DNA of 64,000 nt, taken from positions 5,518,001-5,582,000 of the forward strand of contig NZ_VIVK01000001.1 in assembly GCF_007828865.1 (NCBI RefSeq). Reading direction: 5' to 3'. Below the pieces are notes generated by a model. It searched no databases and was not told the DNA's origin. It saw only the letters and a list, made by a program, of their open reading frames with translations. The stretch comes from Kribbella amoyensis. Its GTDB lineage: Bacteria > Actinomycetota > Actinomycetes > Propionibacteriales > Kribbellaceae. Position 1 is the first letter of the stretch, and the number at the start of each line of letters is the position of its first letter. The translations under genes and the position numbers were made by a program. Shown in pieces: positions 49,563-57,633 of the stretch.

Positions 49563-50288
49563 GTGACGAATCCGAAGAGCGCACCGATCGACACCGTCCT
49601 GTTCGACTGGGGCGGCACGCTGGCGACCTGGCACACCATCGACCTGTACGCCGTCTGGCGGTCGGTGGCCGCGTTGATCGACGCGGCCCGCGCCGACGAG
49701 TTGGCCGCGCGGTTGCTCGCCGCCGAGGACTCGGTCTGGGCGCGCTCCCGCGACGAGCACCGCAGCAGCACGCTGGACGAGGTGTGCCTGCTGGCCGACG
49801 TGGTGATGACGCCGGCGGCGCTCGCGGAGTACGAGCGGTTGTGGCACCCGCACACCGAGCTCGACCCGGACGCGCTCGCGATGCTCACCGACCTGCGGGC
49901 CCAGGGCCTGCGGATCGGCGTGCTGTCGAACACCATCTGGTCCCGGCAGCGGCACGAGGACATTTTCGCCCGCGACGGCGTCCTCGACCTCCTCGACGGG
50001 GCCGTGTACACGAGCGAGGTGCCGTGGACGAAGCCGCATCCGGAGGCGTTCCTCGCGGCGATGCGGGCGGCCGGAGCGACCGATCCGGCGAGCTGCCTGT
50101 TCGTCGGCGACCGGCTCTTCGACGACGTCTGGGGCGCGCAGAACGTCGGCATGCGCGCGGTCCACATCCCGCACAGCGCGATCCCGGCCAACCAGATCGG
50201 CCACACCGAAGGCGTCCCGGACGCGACCGTCCAGCGGCTCGCCGAGCTCCCCGCGCTGATCCAGACCTGGAACCGAACCGCCGCCTGA
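49563..50288 (+). CDS. HAD-superfamily hydrolase with altered motif I
   Basis: 241 residues. HAD fold: D15 in F-D-W-G-G-T-L (nucleophile), S in V-L-S-N-T-I-W, K in W-T-K-P-H-P-E-A-F, and G-D-R-L-F-D-D-V. The second Asp of motif I (D-x-D) is Gly, as in a known subset with D-W/F-G-G-T; this lowers or changes phosphatase action. Helical cap inserted after motif I. Substrate unknown. GTG start 40 nt after the protease gene. Confidence 0.85.
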   Translation: MTNPKSAPIDTVLFDWGGTLATWHTIDLYAVWRSVAALIDAARADELAARLLAAEDSVWARSRDEHRSSTLDEVCLLADVVMTPAALAEYERLWHPHTELDPDALAMLTDLRAQGLRIGVLSNTIWSRQRHEDIFARDGVLDLLDGAVYTSEVPWTKPHPEAFLAAMRAAGATDPASCLFVGDRLFDDVWGAQNVGMRAVHIPHSAIPANQIGHTEGVPDATVQRLAELPALIQTWNRTAA

Positions 50289-50428
50289 CCGACCAGCGAG
50301 GGCAGGCGCCCGGTACTGCCCGGTGGGCGGACAGCGGTTACCTGGCCGACGCGCCGTGGTCAGGCGGCGGTCACCGATCGTGGTTAGCTTCGGTAACTCG
50401 CTCCCACTTGCCTGGAGGTTTCAGACAA

Positions 50429-51355
50429 ATGTTCACCACCCGCCCCCGAGTCGCCGCGCTCCTCGCCGCGGCCGCCCTCGGTCTCACTCTCGTCGGCGGC
50501 CTCTCGGCCTCCGCGACCGGCACCGCCAAGTCCGCGAGCACTTCCGGAACAGCGACCAAGGGTGCGGCGGACAAACCGCTGCACGTGATGTCGTACAACC
50601 TGCGCTACGCGAGCGACACCCCGCCGAACGCCTGGCAGGACCGGCGCCCGGTGATGCGCGAGCAGCTCCGGATGGCGCGGCCCGAGCTCATCGGGACCCA
50701 GGAGGGCGTCTACCCGCAACTCCAGGACATCGCCGCCGACCTCGGCCCGTCGTACGACTCGATCGGTCTCGGCCGTGAAGGCGGCAGCCGCGGCGAGTTC
50801 ATGATGGTCTTCTTCGACACCCGCCGGCTGCAGCCGCTCGAGTACGACCACTTCTGGCTGTCCGACACCCCGGACGTGGTCGGCTCGCAGACCTGGGGCG
50901 GCTGCTGCCCGCGGATGGTCACCTGGGTCCGGTTCCTGGACAAGGCGACCGAGAAGCAGTTCTACGCGGTGAACACGCACTTCGAGGCCTTCGACGCGAC
51001 CACCCGGTCGAAGTCGGCGGACCTGCTGCTGCAGCGGATGGGCGGGTTCGACCCGGCGCTGCCGGTGATCGCGACCGGCGACTTCAACGAGGCCGGCAAG
51101 CCAGGCGTGACCGTCTACGACAAGCTCGTCACCAACGGGCCGCTCGAGGACAGCTGGCTGACCGCCGACCGGCGCAGCCCGCTGTACGCGACCTTCCACG
51201 GCTACAAGCCGCTGACGCCGAACGGTGACCGGATCGACTGGATCCTCACCACGCCGGGCGTCAAGGTCCCGAAGGCGTCGATCAACACCTTCCAGAAGGA
51301 CGGCCAGTACCCGAGCGACCACCTGCCGGTCGAGTCCTGGCTGCAGCTGCCCTGA
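50429..51355 (+). CDS. Secreted endonuclease/exonuclease/phosphatase-family protein
   Basis: 308 residues. Signal peptide 1-30 (A-S-A-T), then an EEP domain: H-V-M-S-Y-N-L-R-Y-A-S, I-G-T-Q-E-G-V-Y, A-V-N-T-H-F-E, A-T-G-D-F-N-E, D-R-I-D-W-I-L and P-S-D-H-L-P-V. All the metal and catalytic residues (N, E, D/N, D, H) of DNase I/sphingomyelinase-type enzymes are kept. The C-C-P-R and W-G-G-C stretch is unusual. It could be an extracellular phosphodiesterase for sugar-phosphate or lipid. GGAGG precedes the ATG. Confidence 0.88.
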   Translation: MFTTRPRVAALLAAAALGLTLVGGLSASATGTAKSASTSGTATKGAADKPLHVMSYNLRYASDTPPNAWQDRRPVMREQLRMARPELIGTQEGVYPQLQDIAADLGPSYDSIGLGREGGSRGEFMMVFFDTRRLQPLEYDHFWLSDTPDVVGSQTWGGCCPRMVTWVRFLDKATEKQFYAVNTHFEAFDATTRSKSADLLLQRMGGFDPALPVIATGDFNEAGKPGVTVYDKLVTNGPLEDSWLTADRRSPLYATFHGYKPLTPNGDRIDWILTTPGVKVPKASINTFQKDGQYPSDHLPVESWLQLP

Positions 51356-51372
51356 TCCACCTCCGGACAGGA

Positions 51373-51409
51373 CAGGACCCCCGGCCGGGAGGGCGGCACG
51401 GGGGTCCTG
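51373..51409. terminator. Hairpin terminator between convergent genes
   Basis: 10-bp perfect inverted repeat CAGGACCCCC / GGGGGTCCTG with a 17-nt GC-rich loop between the EEP gene and the sigma-factor gene. Confidence 0.7.
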
Positions 51410-51448
51410 GGTGGGGGTTCTGATCGGCTGCGGCCAGGTGGCTCGGTC

Positions 51449-52408
51449 CTAGGCGGCCAGGGTCGGGTCGGCGAGCAGCCGGAGCCGGCCGAGCGCCTCC
51501 CGCTCGATCTGCCGGACCCGCTCGGCGGAGATGCCGTGCACCGCGCCGATGTCCGCCAGCTTGGCCTGCCGGCCGTCGTGCAGGCCGTACCGCCGCCGGA
51601 TCACGTCCGCGGACCGCGGGTCGAGCTGGTCGACCAGGCTGAACAGGCCCGAGCGGTCCGAGGCGTCGGCGACCAGCTGGTCCGGACCCGGCGCGGTCTC
51701 GGCCGCGATCAGGTCGCCCAGCGAGGTCTCGCCCTCGTCGTCGATCGGGTTGTCCAGGCTGATGTGGTCCCGGCCGATCCGGATCAGGTCGGTGACCCGG
51801 TCCTCGTCCAGGTCCAGCTCCGCCGCGATCTCGTCGATCTCCGGCTCACGGCCGAGCCTGCGCTCGAGCGTCCGCCGGGCCGATCCGATCTGGTTCAGCT
51901 GCTCGACCACGTGCACCGGCAGCCGGACCACCCGGGCCTGCTGCGCGATCCCGCGGGTGATGGCCTGACGCACCCACCAGGTGGCGTACGTCGAGAACTT
52001 GAAGCCCTTGCGGTAGTCGAACTTCTCCACCGCGCGGATCAGGCCTGTGTTGCCTTCCTGGACCAGGTCCAGGAGCGGCATCTGGGACCGTCCGTAGCGG
52101 CGGGCGATCGATACCACCAGGCGCAGGTTCGCGGTCACGAACCGTTGCTGGGCGCGCTGACCCTCCTCGGCCAGCCACTCCAGCTCTTCCTCTGTCGCAT
52201 ATTTGGGCGCGCCGCCCTTCTTGCGTCCAACCCGCCCCTCGGCCAAGAGCTGCTCCGCCAGGAGTCCTGCTTCGACCGTCTCAGCGAGCTCGACCTCTTC
52301 CTCAGCGGTGAGCAGGGGCGTGCGTGCGATCTCCTCCAGGTAGAGACCGACGCTGTCCTTGCCGTCGATACCGTCGTCCGTTGACCGGACACGAGCCGTG
52401 CGAGCCAC
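51449..52408 (-). CDS. Group 2 sigma-70 factor (HrdB/SigB-like)
   Basis: 319 residues. Region 1.2 D-S-V-G-L-Y-L-E-E-I-A-R-T-P-L-L, region 2 with D-L-V-Q-E-G-N-T-G-L-I-R-A-V-E-K-F-D, F-K-F-S-T-Y-A-T-W-W-V-R-Q-A-I (regions 2.3-2.4), region 3 and region 4.2 I-S-A-E-R-V-R-Q-I-E-R-E-A-L-G-R-L. No long region 1.1, so it is a nonessential primary-like sigma rather than the main one. GTG at 52408 follows AAGGGAG; the longer frame upstream is not conserved. Activated conditions cannot be told. Confidence 0.92.
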   Translation of the reverse strand: MARTARVRSTDDGIDGKDSVGLYLEEIARTPLLTAEEEVELAETVEAGLLAEQLLAEGRVGRKKGGAPKYATEEELEWLAEEGQRAQQRFVTANLRLVVSIARRYGRSQMPLLDLVQEGNTGLIRAVEKFDYRKGFKFSTYATWWVRQAITRGIAQQARVVRLPVHVVEQLNQIGSARRTLERRLGREPEIDEIAAELDLDEDRVTDLIRIGRDHISLDNPIDDEGETSLGDLIAAETAPGPDQLVADASDRSGLFSLVDQLDPRSADVIRRRYGLHDGRQAKLADIGAVHGISAERVRQIEREALGRLRLLADPTLAA

Positions 52409-52798
52409 CGAAACTCCCTTCGTCGTTACATGGAGAGCAACGCTCGAGTGAGGTTCAAGATTCCACGATGAGTGTGTAAACAGCCTGAACGTTCCCTGAG
52501 AGTTCCCGGCACTGTTCCACCCTCGAAACCCACCGCCGGAACCGCTGTTCCGGCCGGTCGTGCGCACCTCGAGCAGCCTGTGCCCACGATCGGCTTTGTT
52601 TCACGGGGGTTTGCGTCGTTTCGTCTTGTCGACACAAGGACGCGCGGAACCTGAGAACTGTTGGCAGCACAGGCCCGATCCCTGCGTGGCTGTGGTGCAT
52701 GACACACCTTCACCCGACACTTCGTGCAACGCCTCAGGTACCCGCCGTCTTCCCGGCCAAACGACGGTCCGGCTCGCCGTGAGGACGGCCACAAACGA
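52409..52798. other. Leader/promoter region of the sigma-factor gene
   Basis: 390 bp without a gene. Lower GC than the neighbours and with several A/T tracts, as expected for promoters. On the minus strand TTTACACACTCATCG and TTGAACC occur, but no -35/-10 pair is clear. A 5-bp inverted repeat CTTGT-CGAC-ACAAG is at 52625-52638. No small ORF with a good ribosome site is visible. Confidence 0.5.
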
Positions 52799-52839
52799 CC
52801 ACCGGTCCGGGATTTCTCAGGGAAATCCCGGACCGGTGG
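52799..52839. terminator. Very strong hairpin terminator after oligopeptidase gene
   Basis: Perfect 18-bp inverted repeat (CCACCGGTCCGGGATTTC with its complement 52822-52839), loop TCAGG. It lies 50 bp beyond the stop of the minus-strand oligopeptidase gene and shields the sigma-factor promoter region. Confidence 0.8.
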
Positions 52840-52890
52840 AGAATTGCCTTTGGTGCGGCCGCGTCACAGCCGCCGGGGACGGTCTGGTGA

Positions 52891-54975
52891 TCAGCTGGTG
52901 GCGAGTTTCAGGGTGTCGAGTTCCCAGGCCAGCGTGAAGGCGATTTCCCGCCACGCGTCGTACCGGCCGCTGCGGCCGCCGTGACCGGCTTCCATCTCGG
53001 TCTTCAGCAGCACGTCGACGTCACCGGCCGCGGTGGCCCGCAGCTTGGCGACCCACTTGGCCGGCTCGACATAGAAGACCCGGGTGTCGTTCAGGCTCGT
53101 GATCGCGAGGATCCGCGGATACTGCTGGGCGGTGACGTTCTCGTACGGCGAGTAGGACTTCATGTACGCGTACACCTCGGGGTCCTCGAGCGGGTTGCCC
53201 CACTCCTCCCACTCGATCACGGTCAGCGGCAGCGACGGGTCGAGGATCGTGGTCAGCGCGTCCACGAACGGGACCTCGGCGACGACCCCGCCGAACGCCT
53301 GCGGGGCCAGGTTCGCCACCGCGCCCATCAGCAGACCGCCCGCGCTGCCGCCCTGCGCGACGATCCGCTCGGGCCGGGACCAGCTGGCCTCGACCAGGTG
53401 CTCGGCGGCCGCGACGAAGTCGGTGAACGTGTTCCGCTTGGTCAGCATTTTCCCGTTGTCGTACCAGTGCCGCCCGAGCTCGCCACCGCCACGGATGTGC
53501 GCGATCGCGAACACCACACCCCGGTCGAGCAACGACAGCCGGGGGATCGAGAACCACGGGTCCATCGAGCTCTCGTACGAGCCGTACCCGTACAGCACGA
53601 CGGGCGCGTTCCCGTCCTTGGCGACGTCCTTGCGGGCCACCAGCGAGATCGGTACCCGGGTCCCGTCGGCCGCGGTCGCCCACTCCCGGTACTGGGTGTA
53701 CCCGGACAGGTCGACGCCGCCGAGGACGGGCTGCTGCTTGAGGAGCCGGCGCTCCCCGGTGGCCAGGTCCACGTCGTACGTCGAGCCCGGCGTGACCAGG
53801 GATGTGTAGCCGAAGCGGTACCGGGTGTCGTGCCACTCGTCGTTGCGGCCGGGGGAGACGGTGTAGATGGGCTCGTCGAAGGTGAGGACCTCCGGGGACC
53901 CGAAGGAGCCGGCGTCGCCCGCGCGCCGCATGATCGCGAGCTCGGTGAGGGCGTCGCGCCGGCGGTATAGGATGACGTGGTCGGCGAACGCGTCGACGCC
54001 GAGCAACCGGCTCGACGTGTCGCCCTCGAGCAAGGTGGTCCAGTCGCCCGGGGCGTCCAGCGGCGCCGTGGCGAGGGAGAAGTTGGGCGCGTCCGCGTTG
54101 TGCACGATCAGCAGCTGGTCGCCGGCGTGCTCGACGTCGTACTCGACGCCCTCGCGACGCGGGGCCACCACGACCGGCTCGCCGTCCGGGTGGGCGGCGT
54201 CGAGCAGCCAGACCTCGCTGGTGAGCTTGCTGCCGAGCGAGATCTGCAGGGCCTTCTCGTTCCGGGTCAGGTCGACGCCCACCCAGAACCGCTCGTCGGT
54301 CTCCTCCATCACCAGTACGTCGCCGTCGGTGCCGAGGGTGTGCCGCCAGACCTGGTACGGCCGCCAGGCGTCGTCCACCTTGGTGTAGAAGATGGTCGAG
54401 CCGTCCGCGGACCAGGCGGAGCCGTAGTGCACCTCGGGCAGCTCGTCGGCGAGCAGCTCGCCGGTGGCCAGGTCCTTGATCCGCAGCGTGAACCGCTCGT
54501 CGCCGGTGAGGTCGACCGAGTACGCGAGCAGCCGGCCGTCGGGGGAGACGTCCACGGTGCCGAGCGCGAAGAACTCGGAGTCGCCGGCCAGCTCGTTGCC
54601 GTCCAGCAGCACCTCCTCGCCGGGGATGTCGCCGTCGGTCGCGGGCGGCTGGTCGCCGTCCACCTTCACCCGGCAGCTGATCGCGTACTGCCGGCCCTCG
54701 ACCGTGCGGCTGTAGTACCAGTAGCTGCCGCGCCGCGCGGGCACGCTCAGGTCGGTCTGCAGGGTGCGCTCGGAGATCTCCTTGAAGATTGCCTCACGCA
54801 ACGATTCGAGGTGCGCGGTGCGGGACTCGGTGTAGGTGTTCTCGGCGCGCAGGTAGTCGAGCACCTCGGCGTCGGACTTGTCCCGCAGCCACTCGTAGTC
54901 GTCGACGAAGACGTCGCCGTGGTGGCTGCGCTCGATCGGCTTGCGGGCGGCGACAGGGGGATTGAGGTCGGACAT
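52891..54975 (-). CDS. S9A oligopeptidase B-like serine peptidase
   Basis: 694 residues. N-terminal seven-blade propeller (about 75-400) and C-terminal hydrolase domain with Ser in V-A-Q-G-G-S-A-G-G-L-L-M-G, Asp in S-L-N-D-T-R-V and His in E-M-E-A-G-H-G-G. The A-H-I-R-G-G-G-E-L-G and G-Y-G-S-Y segments are typical of oligopeptidase B and prolyl oligopeptidases. It cleaves short peptides, probably after basic residues, in the cytosol; no signal peptide. Transcribed alone. Confidence 0.92.
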   Translation of the reverse strand: MSDLNPPVAARKPIERSHHGDVFVDDYEWLRDKSDAEVLDYLRAENTYTESRTAHLESLREAIFKEISERTLQTDLSVPARRGSYWYYSRTVEGRQYAISCRVKVDGDQPPATDGDIPGEEVLLDGNELAGDSEFFALGTVDVSPDGRLLAYSVDLTGDERFTLRIKDLATGELLADELPEVHYGSAWSADGSTIFYTKVDDAWRPYQVWRHTLGTDGDVLVMEETDERFWVGVDLTRNEKALQISLGSKLTSEVWLLDAAHPDGEPVVVAPRREGVEYDVEHAGDQLLIVHNADAPNFSLATAPLDAPGDWTTLLEGDTSSRLLGVDAFADHVILYRRRDALTELAIMRRAGDAGSFGSPEVLTFDEPIYTVSPGRNDEWHDTRYRFGYTSLVTPGSTYDVDLATGERRLLKQQPVLGGVDLSGYTQYREWATAADGTRVPISLVARKDVAKDGNAPVVLYGYGSYESSMDPWFSIPRLSLLDRGVVFAIAHIRGGGELGRHWYDNGKMLTKRNTFTDFVAAAEHLVEASWSRPERIVAQGGSAGGLLMGAVANLAPQAFGGVVAEVPFVDALTTILDPSLPLTVIEWEEWGNPLEDPEVYAYMKSYSPYENVTAQQYPRILAITSLNDTRVFYVEPAKWVAKLRATAAGDVDVLLKTEMEAGHGGRSGRYDAWREIAFTLAWELDTLKLATS

Positions 54976-54999
54976 GCGGCGAGACTACCCGCCCGGATG

Positions 55000-55803
55000 T
55001 CAGAGCTCGTACGTCGCCACCACAGGTGCGTGGTCGCTCCAGCGTTCCGCGTAGGTGGGGGCCCGGTCGACCACGCAGGAGCGAGCCGCGGCGGCGAGTC
55101 CGGGGGAGGCGATCTGGTAGTCGATCCGCCAGCCGGCGTCGTTGTCGAAGGCCTTGCCGCGCCAGGACCACCAGGAGTACGGACCGGGCCCGTCGCCACC
55201 GAACCGGCGGCCGAGATCGACCCAGCCGGCCGCGAACAGCCGGTCGAGCCAGGCTCGCTCCTCGGGCAGGAAGCCGCTCTTCTTCCGGTTCGCCTTCCAG
55301 GCCTTCAGGTCCTCCTCGCGGTGCGCGATGTTGAGGTCGCCGCAGAGCAGGACGTGCCGTCCGTCAGCGCGCAGAGCGGTGAGCCGCTCGGTGATCGCGT
55401 CGAGGAACGCGTACTTCTCCGCCTGCCGCGGCGGTGTCTCGAACTCGCCGGTGAAGACATAGGTACTGACGGCAGTGAGCGGTGACCCGTCGTCCAGGAC
55501 GACCTCGGCCTCGACCCAGCGACCGCTGCCGCTGAAGCGCCCGGGGCCGACCTCGATCCGCTCCGCCTTGATCGGGCGCCGGCTCGCGACCGCCACGCCG
55601 GCGCGGCCCTTGCTGCCCTCGATCACCGGCTCAGCGTGGGCGAGGTGCCAGTCCCCACCGAGGTGGTCGCGCAGGACCTCGTCGGTGGCGCGCACCTCTT
55701 GGAGGAGGAGCAGGTCCGGATCGGTCTGCTCGAGCCAGGTCGCCATGCCCCGCCGGTACGCCGCCCGGACCCCGTTCACGTTCACCGTCGCCACCTTCAA
55801 CAC
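55000..55803 (-). CDS. xth: Exodeoxyribonuclease III (AP endonuclease)
   Basis: 267 residues. Family motifs in order: V-N-V-N-G-V-R-A-A (N), L-L-L-Q-E-V-R-A (E), L-L-C-G-D-L-N-I-A-H (D, N), F-L-P-E-E-R-A-W-L-D, G-W-R-I-D-Y-Q and S-D-H-A-P-V (D, H). Removes 3' blocking groups and cuts AP sites in base-excision repair. The start codon is GTG (V-L-K-V-A-T); TTG 3 nt further is also possible. The start region lies inside a hairpin (see findings). Confidence 0.9.
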   Translation of the reverse strand: MLKVATVNVNGVRAAYRRGMATWLEQTDPDLLLLQEVRATDEVLRDHLGGDWHLAHAEPVIEGSKGRAGVAVASRRPIKAERIEVGPGRFSGSGRWVEAEVVLDDGSPLTAVSTYVFTGEFETPPRQAEKYAFLDAITERLTALRADGRHVLLCGDLNIAHREEDLKAWKANRKKSGFLPEERAWLDRLFAAGWVDLGRRFGGDGPGPYSWWSWRGKAFDNDAGWRIDYQIASPGLAAAARSCVVDRAPTYAERWSDHAPVVATYEL

Positions 55804-55805
55804 CC

Positions 55806-55859
55806 GGCAACTCTAGTGCCCCGTGTCGGGAGTTGCCTGGCGCTTGCGGCGCCCAGGCA
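55806..55859. promoter_or_regulatory. Two overlapping hairpins in the xth leader
   Basis: GGCAACTC (55806-55813) pairs with GAGTTGCC (55830-55837); TGCCTGG (55834-55840) with a further CGC pairs with GCG...CCAGGCA (ends 55859). The arms share 55834-55837, so only one hairpin can form. On the minus strand the last arm ends 2 nt before the GTG of xth. Could be a leader switch or the terminator of the tetR-type gene. Confidence 0.35.
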
Positions 55860-56010
55860 CGCACCTGACCACCGCAATCACTCAAGAGACTTCCACCACG
55901 GGGCACTGGTGCCCAGCCACTCCTGCTCGGGTGGAGGTCGACGGCCGACACTCTCGACCTCGCGTCGAGGCTGAGCTTGCTCCGCGCTCCGCGACAGGTG
56001 AAGTTGTCGT

Positions 56011-56670
56011 TCAGGTCGAGGGTGGGCCGGGGCGGTCGTCAGCCGTGGAGAGCAGTGCGGTGAGGGATCGCTCGCAAAGGTCCTCGAGGTCCGCCGGCTC
56101 GACGGTCGGCTGGTCGATCCAGGTCACCAGGGTCTGCTCGACGTACCCCTGCCAGCCGAGGCAGACGAGCTCGATCGTCGGCGTCCGCTCGATCCCGAGC
56201 TGCGCGACCGCGTCGATCACCCAGTGGCTGAACGTCTGCCGCAGCTCCGAGTGCAGCGCGCGGACCGCGGGATCCCCGGCGGCCGACATCAGCAGCGTCG
56301 CCCGATAGAGCTGCGGCGCTTCGAGGACGGTACGCACGAACGCGCGGATACCCGAGCTGAGCTGTTCCCTCGGCGGCAGCGCCGGGTCGGGCGCTGTGCG
56401 CAGCATCAGTTCGGTCGCCGCCGCCTCGATGACCGCGAACTGGAACTTCTTCTTCGAGCCGAAGTAGTGGAAGAGCAACGCGGGAGAGACGTGCGCCTCG
56501 GCCGCGACCAGCTCCACGGTCAGCTCCCGGTGCGGGTCCGCCTCCAGGACCCGCCGGGCCGCGTCGAGGATCTGCGCCCGGCGCTGCTCGGGCCGCAACC
56601 GGGCGGACCGCTCACCGCCGGGCTCGACCGGGGTGGCGGAGCCGTCGGTGGCGGACGAGGCGTGAGTCAT
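56011..56670 (-). CDS. TetR-family regulator
   Basis: 219 residues. HTH about 30-77: R-A-Q-I-L-D-A-A-R-R-V-L-E-A-D and V-E-L-V-A-A-E-A-H-V-S-P-A-L-L-F-H-Y-F-G-S-K-K-K-F; the C-terminal ligand domain is helical. The L-L-F-H-Y-F-G-S-K recognition sequence is close to fatty-acyl/lipid-type TetR proteins. It faces the five-gene operon 56749-60791, with two operator-like palindromes in the gap, so it likely represses that operon and itself. Confidence 0.9.
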   Translation of the reverse strand: MTHASSATDGSATPVEPGGERSARLRPEQRRAQILDAARRVLEADPHRELTVELVAAEAHVSPALLFHYFGSKKKFQFAVIEAAATELMLRTAPDPALPPREQLSSGIRAFVRTVLEAPQLYRATLLMSAAGDPAVRALHSELRQTFSHWVIDAVAQLGIERTPTIELVCLGWQGYVEQTLVTWIDQPTVEPADLEDLCERSLTALLSTADDRPGPPST

Positions 56671-56679
56671 AGCGCCAGT

Positions 56680-56730
56680 CTATTGAGTAGACGGTCAACA
56701 AGCACTTACTGTTGAGTACCCACTCAACAG
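56680..56730. promoter_or_regulatory. Two TetR-type operators
   Basis: Perfect palindrome CTGTTGAGT-ACCC-ACTCAACAG at 56709-56730, 18 bp before the SDR start, and an imperfect copy TATTGAGT-AGAC-GGTCAACA at 56681-56700. Both share TTGA halves with a 4-bp spacer. Confidence 0.72.
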
Positions 56731-56748
56731 CTGGCACGGAGGTTCCGC

Positions 56749-57633
56749 ATGTCCGGCAAGGTCGTACTCGTCACTGGAGCGTCCCGGGGGATCGGGGCCG
56801 CCGTCGCCCGGCGGCTCGCGAGCGAGGGGGACAAGCTCGCGCTGGTCGGGCTCGAACCCGAGGAACTGCGGCAGGTCGCCGAGGAGTGCGGTCCGGACGC
56901 CGGCTGGTGGGAGGCCGACGTCACCGATCTCGCGTCCCTGCAGGCGGCCGTCGACGCTGTGGTCGAGCGGTACGGCCGGATCGACGTGGTGGTCGCGAAC
57001 GCCGGGATCGCGGCGCCCGGTTTCACCCGGAGCATGGACCCGGCCGTCTTCGAGCGAGTCCTCGACGTCGATCTGTACGGCGTCTGGCGGACCGTCCGGG
57101 TCACGCTGCCGCACCTGCTGGCGAGCAAGGGGTACCTGCTGCTGGTGTCCTCGCTGGCGGCGGTCGTGCACATCCCGGGTCTCGCCTCGTACACCGTGGC
57201 CAAGGCCGGAGTGGAGGCCATGGGCAACAGTCTGCGGGCCGAACTGCGGCACCTCGGCGTCAAGGTCGGGGTCGCGCACATGACGTTCGTCGACACCGAC
57301 ATGGTCCGCGGGGTCGACGAGCACCCGGTGTTCGGCAAGGTGCGGACCGGGATCCCGTTGGCGAACCGGGTGTACCCGCTGGACTTCGCGGTGGAGAAGT
57401 TCGTCCGCGGGATCAGGCGGCGGTCCCGCGTCGTCCACGTGCCGGGCTGGATCGGTCCGCTCAAGGCGGTGCGCGCGTTGATCCCGCACGTGGTCGAGTT
57501 CGGATCGCGGTTGTCCGTCGCGAAGGCCGATCGGGCCGCGCTCGCGGACATCGAGACCCGCGGAGCGACGGTGTCCACCCGGGCTTCGGGTGCGGGTGGT
57601 CAGGCGGACAGCGCGAAGGTGGCGCAGCGGTGA
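56749..57633 (+). CDS. Short-chain dehydrogenase/reductase
   Basis: 294 residues. Rossmann T-G-A-S-R-G-I-G (9-16), N-A-G (about 84-86), Ser in L-L-L-V-S-S-L-A and Y-T-V-A-K (Y-x-x-x-K). The Arg after the glycine loop is typical of NADP-using enzymes. The C-terminal part (about 200-294) is longer than usual and basic, with hydrophobic L-K-A-V-R-A-L, as in SDRs acting on fatty-acyl or steroid-like substrates. First gene of the TetR-controlled operon; stop overlaps the next GTG. Confidence 0.9.
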   Translation: MSGKVVLVTGASRGIGAAVARRLASEGDKLALVGLEPEELRQVAEECGPDAGWWEADVTDLASLQAAVDAVVERYGRIDVVVANAGIAAPGFTRSMDPAVFERVLDVDLYGVWRTVRVTLPHLLASKGYLLLVSSLAAVVHIPGLASYTVAKAGVEAMGNSLRAELRHLGVKVGVAHMTFVDTDMVRGVDEHPVFGKVRTGIPLANRVYPLDFAVEKFVRGIRRRSRVVHVPGWIGPLKAVRALIPHVVEFGSRLSVAKADRAALADIETRGATVSTRASGAGGQADSAKVAQR

